From Clostridiaceae bacterium (lineage in GTDB: Bacteria; Bacillota_A; Clostridia; Clostridiales; Clostridiaceae): a stretch of DNA of 55,559 nucleotides. The position numbers and the translations under genes are program-made. The stretch covers positions 1 through 55,559 of the forward strand of contig JAQSXU010000014.1 of NCBI GenBank assembly GCA_029256485.1, read 5' to 3'. The notes under the pieces are model-generated. The model saw nothing but the letters and a program-made list of their open reading frames with translations. It did no database searches and had not been told where the DNA came from. Positions 43,038 through 52,391 of this stretch are shown here, piece after piece (position 1 is the stretch's first letter; each line of letters begins with the position of its first letter).

Positions 43038-44345
43038 TTGCAGAAAAGAGAAATACATATAAAGTTAAATAAATCCTTGTCTGCTTTAATGATATGCACA
43101 GGAATATTATTTATTATGGTATTATTTTTTCAGATAAATAAGAAGATAATTGATAATGTTCATCCTAGTATTTGGTCAAGGCAGCAAACACAGAAATTAT
43201 TATTTACAAAGGAAAACACAGTTCCTGATATTGATCCGAATTTCAAGCTTGCAGCTCCCGATCAATGGATCTGGGATACTTGGCCGCTTACTAAAAGAGA
43301 TGGCTCTGTGGCAACAGTTAATGGATATAAGGTTATTTTTGCGCTGACGGCACCAAGAAGTGTGAATTGGAATAAACGCCATGATATTGCAAGAATAAGT
43401 TGTTTTTATTCAATTGATGGCAAGCACTGGATTCTTGAGGGACCTGCTTATAGTTTAGAAGATGCCCTTGGCTCCAGACAATGGGCCGGTTCAGCAATGC
43501 TTGATGAAAATGGAAAAGTTCAGTTTTTCTATACTGCCACTGGCAGAAAAGGAGAAGCAGTTAAAACTTTTGAACAACGTTTAGCTAAGACTACTTTTGA
43601 TATAAGTGCTGATAAGAATGGAGTTCATCTTTCAAACTGGAGCAGACACCAGGTTATCCTTGAACCGGATGGGGTTTACTATGAAACAATGCAGCAGGCA
43701 AAAGGACCTATAATATACTCTTTCAGGGATCCGTTTTTCTTTAGGGATCCTAAAACAGGTAAAGAGTATTTATTGTTTGAAGGAAATAAAGGTGGAGAAA
43801 ATCAAAGATTATCACCTGAAAATATTGGTGATGAATTATTTCGTAAAACACATGTAGTACCGCCGGGAGCAGAAAATTTCAATGGAAATATCGGTATAGC
43901 TATGGCAGAAGATAAGAATTTAACAAAATTTAAATTATTGCCTCCATTACTTGAAGCAGCGGGCGTTAATCAACAGCTTGAACGCCCCCATATTGTTATT
44001 AGAGAAAATCAATATTACTTTTTTACCAGCAGTCATAGCTTCACCTATGCCCCAGGATTAAATGGACCGGATGGATTATATGGTTTTGCTGGTAATTCTC
44101 TTCGAGACAATTACAGACCATTAAATGGTAATGGACTTGTAATAACTAATCCTGCTAATGATCCTAATGAAACCTATTCATGGTATGTAATGCCAGGTGG
44201 AATTGTTTTAAGTTTCATAAATGAATATCATGTTAACGGACAGATTAGATATGGAGGTACTTTTGCGCCAACATTACAAATTAGTTTAACAGGAGATAAA
44301 TCAAAAATTATAGGGAAACTTAAAGAAGGAGTTGTTATACCCTAA
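43038..44345 (+). CDS. membrane-anchored GH68 fructosyltransferase of a different subtype
   Basis: Probably a levansucrase or inulosucrase acting on sucrose at the cell surface. The start is TTG at 43038 with GGAGG at 7 bases; no ATG fits. 435 residues: a hydrophobic helix (about 15-37) without a clear cleavage site, then a GH68 domain with Asp80 (WIWDTWPL), Asp231 (FRDPFFF) and Glu315 (LERPHIV). The RDPFFFRDPKTG and ERPHIV motifs resemble the proteobacterial-type branch and not the SacB pair next door, and the domain is shorter. Distinct origin is therefore likely. Its 3' end overlaps the convergent HxlR gene by 11 bases. Confidence 0.88.
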   Translation: MQKREIHIKLNKSLSALMICTGILFIMVLFFQINKKIIDNVHPSIWSRQQTQKLLFTKENTVPDIDPNFKLAAPDQWIWDTWPLTKRDGSVATVNGYKVIFALTAPRSVNWNKRHDIARISCFYSIDGKHWILEGPAYSLEDALGSRQWAGSAMLDENGKVQFFYTATGRKGEAVKTFEQRLAKTTFDISADKNGVHLSNWSRHQVILEPDGVYYETMQQAKGPIIYSFRDPFFFRDPKTGKEYLLFEGNKGGENQRLSPENIGDELFRKTHVVPPGAENFNGNIGIAMAEDKNLTKFKLLPPLLEAAGVNQQLERPHIVIRENQYYFFTSSHSFTYAPGLNGPDGLYGFAGNSLRDNYRPLNGNGLVITNPANDPNETYSWYVMPGGIVLSFINEYHVNGQIRYGGTFAPTLQISLTGDKSKIIGKLKEGVVIP

Positions 44346-44571
44346 CATTTTTCCCATTATATTGTTCACCCCATTTCATCATAGAATCCAATATAGGCTT
44401 TAAGCTAAGACCATCCTTCGTAAGTGAATATTCAACTCTTGGTGGTACCTCTGCATAGACCTTTCTCTCAACAAGACCATCTTCTTCCATTGCCCTAAGC
44501 TGCTGGGTAAGTACTTTTTGACTTATGGACCCTATGGATTTTTTTAATTTACTTTTCATAAAACTTTCCAC
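44335..44571 (-). pseudogene. HxlR-family regulator, 5' truncated
   Basis: The frame reads SIGSISQKVLTQQLRAMEEDGLVERKVYAEVPPRVEYSLTK and on, the second half of a HxlR winged helix, in 78 residues from the ATG at 44571 or about 73 from a second ATG near 44556. Normal proteins have about 110 residues starting with a Cys-containing segment and a GGKW motif. Upstream, another frame reads MKGGKFYEK before a stop, so the GGK motif survives but about 60 bases after it appear lost, with a frameshift. The recognition-helix half remains, so weak activity is not excluded. The gene lies divergent to a pyridoxamine-oxidase-like gene. Confidence 0.6.
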
Positions 44572-44669
44572 CTTTCATAACTAAACTATGTAGTATTACA
44601 GAGGCTTATAAATTTATAACTATTTATTAATGCTTTAAAAGGCTGTAAGTTCATAATAGTTACTATTAG

Positions 44670-44682
44670 GTACTTATAGTAC
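44670..44682. promoter_or_regulatory. HxlR-type operator-like palindrome
   Basis: GTACTTATAGTAC is a short dyad (GTAC...GTAC; TACTATAAGTA on the minus strand), like the TACT-AGTA sites of HxlR/YodB regulators. It lies between the truncated HxlR gene and the divergent gene. Confidence 0.45.
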
Positions 44683-44771
44683 TTTGAGGTGCTTACTTGC
44701 TAATTTATACTACACAATTTATTATATAATTGTTGGCGTCAAAAAACAATTTAATTTAGGAGATGTTAAAG

Positions 44772-45176
44772 ATGAATGAAGTAGTTAAATTTTTAATAGA
44801 AAATCCTGTGCAGTATTTTGCAACAATAGGATTAGATGGGAAACCGAAGGTACGCCCTTTCCAATTTATGCTTGAGCAGCATGGAAAACTTTATTTTTGT
44901 ACAAATAATCAAAAGGATGTTTTTGCACAGCTTGAGAAATGTCCTTATGTTGAGATTACAACTTCAAGCCCTAAATTCCAATGGATTAGATTGAACGGGA
45001 AGGTTGTTTTCTCAAAAGATATAGAAATTAAAAAGGCTATTATTGAGAGCAGCGGACTTGTAAAAAAATTATATGAAAAAGCTGAAAACCCAATTTTTGA
45101 GATATTTTATCTGGATGAGGTAAAGGCAGTAATAGCTGACTTCTCTGGCAATCCACCTACAGAATATACTCTTTAG
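44772..45176 (+). CDS. pyridoxamine 5'-phosphate oxidase-family protein
   Basis: Likely a small FMN- or F420-binding split-barrel protein. The ATG at 44772 follows AGGAG at about 9 bases and gives 134 residues; the ATG at 44763 touches that site. Family features are ATIGLDGKPKVRPFQFM, the LYFCTNNQKDVFAQLEKCPYVEI core and WIRLNGKVVFS. Not a true PdxH (too short). It is divergent from a HxlR regulator with an operator-like palindrome between them, as is common for stress-responsive flavoproteins. Substrate unknown. Confidence 0.85.
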   Translation: MNEVVKFLIENPVQYFATIGLDGKPKVRPFQFMLEQHGKLYFCTNNQKDVFAQLEKCPYVEITTSSPKFQWIRLNGKVVFSKDIEIKKAIIESSGLVKKLYEKAENPIFEIFYLDEVKAVIADFSGNPPTEYTL

Positions 45177-45338
45177 TTTAAATAATTGAATCATATTGAG
45201 CCCTGATTGTGTTATGCAAGAAGGGCACTTTAATTATATAATCATCAATATATTTTAAATTAATATTTAATAATGATATATTAGAAACTATTAGTGATAT
45301 AAAAGTTATATTATTTAACCCGGCCTAATATGTATATA

Positions 45339-45355
45339 TTGTGTAATGCACACAA
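45339..45355. promoter_or_regulatory. inverted repeat overlapping promoter of the PHP-domain gene
   Basis: TTGTGT (45339-45344) and ACACAA (45350-45355) form a dyad with a 5-base spacer, immediately before TATAAT (45359-45364). Position fits an operator (or a CRP-like half-site arrangement); the binding protein is unknown. Confidence 0.4.
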
Positions 45356-45385
45356 ATCTATAATATAAAATTATGGGGGGTAAGT

Positions 45386-48300
45386 ATGTTAACAAAACCA
45401 AAATTAATGGAAAAGTGGACAGCAGTGCTGGCAGCAGCACTATTGGTAGTAAACATTTTTGCAGGTATTTCTGTTAAAGCAGCAGTACCAGAAACTATTG
45501 CGGCCTGGGACTATACATCTGCAGCAGTATCACCCGTTATTCCTGCAACCAGCGGTTCATTAGCAGCAGGAGCAGCATTGACAAATTTCAAAGATGCAGT
45601 TCCAACTTACAGTTCCGGCAGCCTATCTATTAATGGATGGGACAAAGGTCAAGGAACGAAATATTGGCAGATAAGTTTATCTGCCAAAGGTTATGACACA
45701 GTTACATTGTCAGCAAAAGCTCGTTCATCAGGCACAGGACCAAGAGACTTTAAAGTGATTTACAGTATTAATAATGGAACTACATGGAAGGATGTTCCTA
45801 ATGGTGCCTATGTAATCAAATCTTCAACTTTAAGCAATTCTATATCTAATTTATTGTTACCAAATGAAGCAGCTGATGTTGAAAATCTTGAAATTAGAAT
45901 TATAATGACTTCTAACATTTCATCCCGTGCAGGTACAAGTACTTATTCTGAGACTGAAGAAGTAACTCCAGCGGGTACAAGTAATATCAACAATATAGTA
46001 GTTACAGGAGTACCAGTAACTAATGCTACAACTGTGGCAGGAATAACTGCAGTACCCCCAGGTGGTTCTGAAGTAGCACTAGGCTCCAAGGTTGCACTAA
46101 ACTGTGAAACCCAGGGTGCAGCTATAATATATTCTATCAATGATGGTGAGTTTACCGCTTATAATCCGGAATCACAAATTTCAATTACATCACTTCCTGC
46201 TGTAATTAAGGCATATGGAACTAAAGATGGATTTACAAACAGTGTAACATCAACCTTTAATTATACTCAGGGAAAAGTTAGCGCAGTAACTGCCAGCCCT
46301 AATGGAGGAGCTGTAATACTAAATAAGCTGGTTACACTTTCCTGCAGTACTTCCAATGCTATTATTAAATATTCATTAGATGATGGAGCAAACTGGAGTA
46401 ACTATTCAGAACCAATTAAGTTATCCACACTTCCTGCAGTAATTAAGGCTTATGCGATATGTGAAGGTTTGCTAGATGGCTCAATATCAACATTTAGCTT
46501 TACAGAAAAGGGAAATAGTGATTACAGTTTATATTTTGGACAACTTCATTCCCATACAGGTTATTCTGATGGTCAAGAAACACCTGATTATGCCTATAAT
46601 TATGCAAAAGATACTGCAAAGGTTGATTTCCTTGCCGTAACAGACCACTCTAATTCTTTAGATAGTGCCAGCACTTCAACTATAACAGATGGTTCAAAGA
46701 GTCCTGAATGGATAAATGGGCATTCTGCAGCAGATAAGTATACAGACGGTAATTTTGTTGGCATATATGGTTACGAAATGACCTGGTCAAATGGAATAGG
46801 TCATATTAATACCTTTAATACACCAGGATTTGAAAGCCGTGATACTGCTAAATATAAAGCTGCAGATGGACTAAAGCAATACTATGATGTGTTAAAGCAA
46901 TGTCCTGATTCCATTTCACAGTTAAATCACCCAGGACCAACCTTTGGCGACTTTAATGATTTTGCATATTATGATCCTGAAATAGACAAGGAGATATCTT
47001 TAATTGAAGTTGGAAACGGAGAGGGAGCAGTAAGAAGCAACGGCTATTTTCCATCCTATGAATTTTATACCCGCGCTTTGGATAAGGGCTGGCATCTTTC
47101 ACCCACAAACAATCAGGACAATCATTTAGGAAAGTGGGGAAATGCCAACACAGCCAGGACAGTTGTTCTTACTGACACTTTAACAAGAGATAATATTTAT
47201 GATGCAATGAGAAATATGCGAACCTATGCAACTGAGGATAATGACCTGCATATTAAATATACATTAAATGGAGAAGTAATGGGTACGATTTTCCCAGAGA
47301 AACCTGCCAGTGTTGACATTAAAGTTGACCTTGAGGATCCGGATAATGAACCACTTGGAAAGGTTTCTGTAATTTCTAACGGCGGAAAAATAGTTGCTTC
47401 TAAAACTCTTTCCACAAGCAAAGAGTCAGTGGAATTTTTACTGCCGCCAGATTATTCTTACTATTATATAAGAGTGGATGAAGCAGATAAGGATATTGCT
47501 GTTACTGCTCCAGTTTGGATTGGTGAAGTTGATAAAGCAGGTATATCAAATACAATATGCAGTACTACACTGCCAATAAAAGGTGAAAGCTTTAAAGTTA
47601 CTACTAACTTATTTAACAATGAGGCTGTACCAATGACTATTAACAGCCTTGTATACTCAATTGACGGTGCGGTTATAAATAGGGCGCCCGAACTTCAGGC
47701 TGTAAATTCTCTTAGTACAAGTTCTTACTCTTTTAATTATACAGCAGTCTCAGCAGGTAAATTTAACATTGATGTAAAGCTTAATGCGACCATAAATGGA
47801 GTCGAAAGGGTATTTACAGACGTGTTGAAAATTGATGTTACTGACCCAGCATTGGTAACGAGAGTGGCTGCAGACGGTTCTCATTTTAACGATTATGTGA
47901 ACGGTTACTATGCAAATAATTTAGGAAATTTTACTGCCTTGGCAAATAATGAAAAAATAACAGTTAATATTGAAAAAACCAAGCTTACAGATGAAATATT
48001 AAAGGATGCAAAACTGCTGATTATATCCGCACCGGCAAAAAAATCAGGAACTGCCAATGGGGTATCTTATCAGCCTCAAAGCTTCAACGATGAAGATATT
48101 GCTGTTATTAAGAGATTTGTTGATAATGGCGGGAACTTAATGGTTTGCGGAATTGCAGACTATCAGGATGGAACCGGAGAATACCAGACTTCAACCCAGA
48201 TGAACAGGCTGCTTGAAGGCATTGGAGCAACTTCAAGATTTAATAATGATGAAGTAATTGACAATACTCAGAAACTAAATAATCAAAATTTTAGACTAGC

Positions 48301-50074
48301 CTTTGATGATTACAATATGGATTCTCCATATTTAAACGGTGTTATGCCAGGTCAAGCATATAGTTTCTACAGCGGATGTTCTTTAAATCTTGATAGTAAT
48401 GCGCTTTCTTCTGGAAAAACTACCTGGCTTGTGAAGGGACATGATACTACAGAATCTATAGATTCAAACAAAAACCTGACTGGTGTGGCTTTACCAAAGG
48501 GAAGTGTATATGCTTTAGCTGTTGAACAGCTTAATGGGGGAGGAAAGATGTTCATTGGGGGAACAGTATATATTTCAGATTTTGAAGTTAAAGCAACCCT
48601 TGATAATTCAACACAACTTCAAAACAGTAATTACAATATAACAATGAATATTTTAGATTCTATAAAAAAACAAATTTCAATAACACCAATTAACCAGGTT
48701 CGTTCTGCCGAAAAGGGAAATGTATTTTGTGTGGAAGGTACCGTTACCGCAGGCAAAATACCAGCAGATAATTCATTCTTTGATACATTATATATCCAGG
48801 ATGAAACAGGAGGTATAAATTTATTCCCAGTATCCGGTACGGATATAAGAGTTGGAGAAAAAGTCAAAGCTATTGGCACAGTTGATGAGTATCAAGGTGA
48901 CAGAGAATTAAGGGTAATGGAATATTCAGTAACAGATACAGCTATAAAACCATTAAATCCTACGACAATGACTACAAGAGACTCCATGGACAGTAAAAAT
49001 GGAGGGATGCTTGCTGAAATAGAAGGTATAGTTACAAAAATGGACAGCCAAAATATCTATGTTGATGATGGCAGCGGGGAGGCAAGGGCTTTTGTGGATG
49101 GCTATATAGGAGACGGTAGCGGAGATCCATTAAAATTAGGCAAATGGGATTCTAATATACAGTTAGGAGATAAAGTTAATATTGCAGGGCTTAGCTCAAT
49201 GGATGCAATGGGACCTAGACTGAGAGTAAGAAATACTGCTGAGATTATAAGAATTAAGGATACTGTACCTCCTGTTATTACAATTTCAGGTATAAGCAAT
49301 AATGGTATATATAACAAAGATGCTGTACCTGTTGTAACTACTGATAAAGGCACCTATACAATGACACTTAATGGTAGCAATTATAACGGAGAAATAATTA
49401 CTGCAGAAGGAAATTACACTTTAACGGTTAAAGCTGTAAATAGAGATGGTTACTATTCAGAAAAAACTATAACATTTTCAATAGACAAAACAGCACCTGA
49501 ATTCAGCATAATTGGTATAAGTAACGGTGAAGCTGTTAAACTTAATGAGAGAGTAGCTATAACATGGACATTTACTGATAATGGATCTGGTATAGAAGCT
49601 TATTATGGGGATGTAAAAAATGGAGACATACTTGATACAAGTAAGGTGGGAACTAACACATTGACATTTACTGCATATGATAGAGCAGGCAATGAAACAG
49701 TAAAAACCATTACCTACTTCGTAAACTATGATTACAGCGGCACATTAAACCCTGTAAATAATGATGGATCAAGTGTATTTAAAGCCAAAAGCACAGTGCC
49801 TGTTAAATTTCAGCTTAAGGATGCAGATGGTAACTATATAAGCAATGCAGTATCTGAATTATATATTGCTGATATAACTAATGGAAATGTGGGCACTGAG
49901 TTTATGGCAGTTTTAGATTTTGAAGAAGGCTACAAAAATCTATTTAGATATGACAACGTTGATAATCAATATATATTTAATTTAAACACTAAAAAATTGG
50001 TTCCAGGAACTTATCAGCTAAGAATTGAATTAGATGACGGTACAACTAAAATAACAACCATAACCTTAAGATAA
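45386..50074 (+). CDS. giant secreted PHP-domain (CehA/McbA-like) metallohydrolase
   Basis: 1562 residues with a signal peptide (about 1-32). Domains in order: N-terminal beta domain (about 35-205; ISLSAKGYDTVTLSAKARSS); two chitobiase C-terminal-like repeats (about 215-375); a PHP metallo-phosphoesterase domain (about 385-705) with LHSHTGYSDG, AVTDHSNS, NHPGPTFGD and NNQDNHLGKWGN as metal ligands; a CARDB-like sandwich (about 720-822); a DUF4350/GATase-like domain (about 825-1095; VDNGGNLMVCG); two OB-fold-like segments (about 1096-1290; VEGTVTAGKIP, AEIEGIVTKMD); two Ig-like domains; and a PxKF module (about 1450-1562). Probably cleaves phosphodiesters or phosphomonoesters of extracellular polymers; substrate unknown. 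GGGGGG precedes the ATG. Confidence 0.85.
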   Translation: MLTKPKLMEKWTAVLAAALLVVNIFAGISVKAAVPETIAAWDYTSAAVSPVIPATSGSLAAGAALTNFKDAVPTYSSGSLSINGWDKGQGTKYWQISLSAKGYDTVTLSAKARSSGTGPRDFKVIYSINNGTTWKDVPNGAYVIKSSTLSNSISNLLLPNEAADVENLEIRIIMTSNISSRAGTSTYSETEEVTPAGTSNINNIVVTGVPVTNATTVAGITAVPPGGSEVALGSKVALNCETQGAAIIYSINDGEFTAYNPESQISITSLPAVIKAYGTKDGFTNSVTSTFNYTQGKVSAVTASPNGGAVILNKLVTLSCSTSNAIIKYSLDDGANWSNYSEPIKLSTLPAVIKAYAICEGLLDGSISTFSFTEKGNSDYSLYFGQLHSHTGYSDGQETPDYAYNYAKDTAKVDFLAVTDHSNSLDSASTSTITDGSKSPEWINGHSAADKYTDGNFVGIYGYEMTWSNGIGHINTFNTPGFESRDTAKYKAADGLKQYYDVLKQCPDSISQLNHPGPTFGDFNDFAYYDPEIDKEISLIEVGNGEGAVRSNGYFPSYEFYTRALDKGWHLSPTNNQDNHLGKWGNANTARTVVLTDTLTRDNIYDAMRNMRTYATEDNDLHIKYTLNGEVMGTIFPEKPASVDIKVDLEDPDNEPLGKVSVISNGGKIVASKTLSTSKESVEFLLPPDYSYYYIRVDEADKDIAVTAPVWIGEVDKAGISNTICSTTLPIKGESFKVTTNLFNNEAVPMTINSLVYSIDGAVINRAPELQAVNSLSTSSYSFNYTAVSAGKFNIDVKLNATINGVERVFTDVLKIDVTDPALVTRVAADGSHFNDYVNGYYANNLGNFTALANNEKITVNIEKTKLTDEILKDAKLLIISAPAKKSGTANGVSYQPQSFNDEDIAVIKRFVDNGGNLMVCGIADYQDGTGEYQTSTQMNRLLEGIGATSRFNNDEVIDNTQKLNNQNFRLAFDDYNMDSPYLNGVMPGQAYSFYSGCSLNLDSNALSSGKTTWLVKGHDTTESIDSNKNLTGVALPKGSVYALAVEQLNGGGKMFIGGTVYISDFEVKATLDNSTQLQNSNYNITMNILDSIKKQISITPINQVRSAEKGNVFCVEGTVTAGKIPADNSFFDTLYIQDETGGINLFPVSGTDIRVGEKVKAIGTVDEYQGDRELRVMEYSVTDTAIKPLNPTTMTTRDSMDSKNGGMLAEIEGIVTKMDSQNIYVDDGSGEARAFVDGYIGDGSGDPLKLGKWDSNIQLGDKVNIAGLSSMDAMGPRLRVRNTAEIIRIKDTVPPVITISGISNNGIYNKDAVPVVTTDKGTYTMTLNGSNYNGEIITAEGNYTLTVKAVNRDGYYSEKTITFSIDKTAPEFSIIGISNGEAVKLNERVAITWTFTDNGSGIEAYYGDVKNGDILDTSKVGTNTLTFTAYDRAGNETVKTITYFVNYDYSGTLNPVNNDGSSVFKAKSTVPVKFQLKDADGNYISNAVSELYIADITNGNVGTEFMAVLDFEEGYKNLFRYDNVDNQYIFNLNTKKLVPGTYQLRIELDDGTTKITTITLR

Positions 50075-50170
50075 TTAAGCATGATGCCAGTCGTATTTGG
50101 AATATACGGAATATTTATTGGCTACTATATATACCTATATATAAGGATTTAATTAAATGGGGGAATGAAC

Positions 50171-50941
50171 ATGGTAAGAAAAAAATTTGTAGCAATCATT
50201 ATAGGAATGACTCTTGTTACAGGAATTTTAGGGGGATGCGGTGCTAAGACCGCAAGTTCATCACAGCCGGCTCAAACAAAAAATGTTACAGTTTATGAAG
50301 GACTAGGCCAAGTACCAACTTTTAGAGTGGGGCCAGGAAAGGACTCAAATGGTGTGCAGGTTTATACTTTTACTTATTTAACTGCTAATGCTATCTTTGA
50401 TAAAGACGGAAAAATAGTAAATCTTTATTTTGATTCATTAGAAGTAAGTACTCCTAACTACGATGGAGCAAGTATGCCTCATTTTTCAGGCTGGCCAGGA
50501 ACAGCAGGTTACAATGTAACTGATCATACTAGTGCAAAAGTAAGTGGTGTTTCTAATAATGCTGTAGAGAATATTACAGCTGAAGTTAACGGATGGAAAA
50601 CAAAGCGTGAACGTGGGGAAAGTTATGGAATGAATGAAACTAAAGATTGGCACAAGCAGGCTGATTTTTATCAAAAATTCTTTAAAGGCAAAACTGTTGC
50701 TGAAATTGAGCAATGGTTTGCTAAATATTGTTCTGATGTAAATGGTCGTCCGCTTAGTGATAAATCAACAAATGCAAAGGACAAGGAGAAGCTTGCTAAG
50801 CTTACAGATAAGGAAAAGGCAGCTCTTGTAGATGTAACAGCGGGAGCAACTATGAGTTTGAAGGATGCACATGGAGACTTCATTGGAGCTATTAAGAAAG
50901 CCTATGAAAATCGTATTGAAGTCTCAGTATCGGAAAAATAA
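50171..50941 (+). CDS. lipoprotein with a flavinylation motif
   Basis: 256 residues from the ATG at 50171 (ATGGGGG at 7 bases; an ATG at 50165 is too close). The N-terminus is a lipoprotein signal with lipobox ILGGC, so the mature protein starts at that Cys on the outer face of the membrane. Near the C-terminus DVTAGATMS fits the DxxxGAT motif whose threonine (Thr227) is flavinylated by ApbE. The rest has segments like FMN-binding domain proteins (GKIVNLYFDSLEV). An extracytoplasmic flavin electron carrier is inferred. No ApbE gene lies in the window. It follows the PHP gene after 96 bases. Confidence 0.65.
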   Translation: MVRKKFVAIIIGMTLVTGILGGCGAKTASSSQPAQTKNVTVYEGLGQVPTFRVGPGKDSNGVQVYTFTYLTANAIFDKDGKIVNLYFDSLEVSTPNYDGASMPHFSGWPGTAGYNVTDHTSAKVSGVSNNAVENITAEVNGWKTKRERGESYGMNETKDWHKQADFYQKFFKGKTVAEIEQWFAKYCSDVNGRPLSDKSTNAKDKEKLAKLTDKEKAALVDVTAGATMSLKDAHGDFIGAIKKAYENRIEVSVSEK

Positions 50942-50950
50942 AATTTATAA

Positions 50951-50986
50951 AAAATCACTATGTAAAATTTTACATGGTGATTTTTT
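50951..50986. terminator. bidirectional terminator
   Basis: AAATCACTATGTAAAA pairs with TTTTACATGGTGATTT (one A-G mismatch region and a short loop, 50953-50983), followed by TTT. It also faces the convergent MFS gene. Confidence 0.85.
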
Positions 50987-51011
50987 ATGGATGTGTCAAA
51001 TATATGAGTTA

Positions 51012-52262
51012 CTACTTAAAGCGGATTAAAGTAAAAAAGCAAAGTAATGTGCCACCAATAATTGGAAGTAAGTATGAGGGGGTGATGCCGATTAAAACTC
51101 CTGAAATGATGAGAGCAGCAGGAAGTACTGTTTTTGCTATTGCTATGCCTATACTTAGCACCCTTCCTCTAAAGTAATCTGGTATGGTACGCTGCAATAT
51201 ATAAAAAATTGGGATGTCTATTAGAGATATGGCTATTCCTGCAAGTATCATGAAAACTATGAAGTATATTAAATAAAATGCAGGTTTATATACTGTATAG
51301 TGAAGTATAGAGGAAAAACCAATAGCACACATACATATGGATAACATAATGCAGGCTGATTTTAAAATACTTTTGTATGAGTATTTTTCCATAACCTTCT
51401 TAATTACAATTGCCCCTAATATCATTCCGGCTGGAATAGCGGCCTGTATTATTCCGAAGTATTTAGGACTTAGCTTTAAAATATTATTTATTATATATGG
51501 CATTGGAATATTTATTGAAAGACCGATAAAAAAGTTCAAAGAGATAAAAATTTTAAACATATCTAATATGTCTTTTTTGCACTTTAAGTAATTTATACCT
51601 TCTAAAATATCCTTTAAGAAATTAATCTTTTCTTTGTCGTTACCATCACTACAGTAATTGAATTTAAAATCTATAAATAGTTGAAGTAATGCGGATATAA
51701 CAAATGAAGTCCCATTAATTAAAATAAATAATTTTATATCTAACAATGCGAATACTATTCCGCCAATCATTGGCCCTAATATTGAGGAAGATGATTCAAT
51801 AACTTTATTAATGGAATTCATAGAGATAAGCCTTTTTTCTGATACCAGATTTGGCCTTGATGATTCTATACTTATCCCATAAACTGTGGAAAATACATTT
51901 AAAAGAAATGTACATATATAAATCATAAATATAGTTAGGTTATATTTATTAGTTACAAAGTATAATCCAATTAGTAATAAGCCGCTAATGGTGTCTGTAA
52001 TAACAGCCAGCAGCTTTTTGTGAAGTTTATCAGCAAGTACACCTGCAAATGGATTTACAATAACAGTAGACAAAATTCCTAGTACCAATGTTACTGCAAA
52101 GGATAATCCAGAACCGGTTATTTTCAATACATACAGTCCAATGGCAAAATTGTATATGGATGTTCCAAACATGGACACACAACTTGCTACTGAAATCAGA
52201 ATTATATTCCATGTCTCCTTGTTCCTTAATTTATCATTTAATATTACGGTTGATTCCGTCAT
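51012..52262 (-). CDS. MFS transporter, macrolide-efflux-like
   Basis: Probable drug exporter of 416 residues with about 12 transmembrane helices. The NPFAGVLADKLHKK loop after helix 2, the SISTVYGISIESSRPNLV-like segment (here TVYGISIESSRPNLV) and the general layout match the Mef/permease group. AGGAGTG precedes the ATG on the minus strand. It lies directly downstream of a MerR-methyltransferase gene on the same strand and behind a promoter with the 19-base spacer typical of MerR activation. Substrate unknown. Confidence 0.88.
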   Translation of the reverse strand: MTESTVILNDKLRNKETWNIILISVASCVSMFGTSIYNFAIGLYVLKITGSGLSFAVTLVLGILSTVIVNPFAGVLADKLHKKLLAVITDTISGLLLIGLYFVTNKYNLTIFMIYICTFLLNVFSTVYGISIESSRPNLVSEKRLISMNSINKVIESSSSILGPMIGGIVFALLDIKLFILINGTSFVISALLQLFIDFKFNYCSDGNDKEKINFLKDILEGINYLKCKKDILDMFKIFISLNFFIGLSINIPMPYIINNILKLSPKYFGIIQAAIPAGMILGAIVIKKVMEKYSYKSILKSACIMLSICMCAIGFSSILHYTVYKPAFYLIYFIVFMILAGIAISLIDIPIFYILQRTIPDYFRGRVLSIGIAIAKTVLPAALIISGVLIGITPSYLLPIIGGTLLCFFTLIRFK

Positions 52263-52299
52263 TCAAAACCACACTCCTATTTCAATATATCTTAACTAT

Positions 52300-52330
52300 A
52301 TTTTAAACGGTAGTGTGGTCACCACATCAA
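52300..52330 (-). promoter_or_regulatory. MerR-type promoter of the MFS gene with 19-base spacer
   Basis: On the minus strand TTGATG (52330-52325), exactly 19 bases, TAAAAT (52305-52300). The over-long spacer is the hallmark of MerR-activated promoters. A perfect dyad TGTGGT-C-ACCACA (52314-52326) overlaps the spacer and the -35. Confidence 0.6.
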
Positions 52331-52365
52331 TATATGAATTTAGAATTTAATTGCATTAAATGAAT

Positions 52366-52391
52366 AAAAGATAGGGTTAACCCTATCTTTT
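52366..52391. terminator. palindromic terminator at the end of the MerR-methyltransferase gene
   Basis: A perfect 26-base palindrome: AAAAGATAGGGTT (52366-52378) and AACCCTATCTTTT (52379-52391). It overlaps the last three codons and has T-runs on both strands. Confidence 0.65.

Noticed and set aside
50974..51177. Plus-strand 67-codon frame beyond the lipoprotein gene
   Set aside because: It lies mostly opposite the 3' end of the MFS gene and has no supporting features.
52088..52350. Plus-strand frames opposite the MFS start and its promoter
   Set aside because: They overlap the MFS coding start and the MerR-type promoter, with no ribosome binding site or homology.
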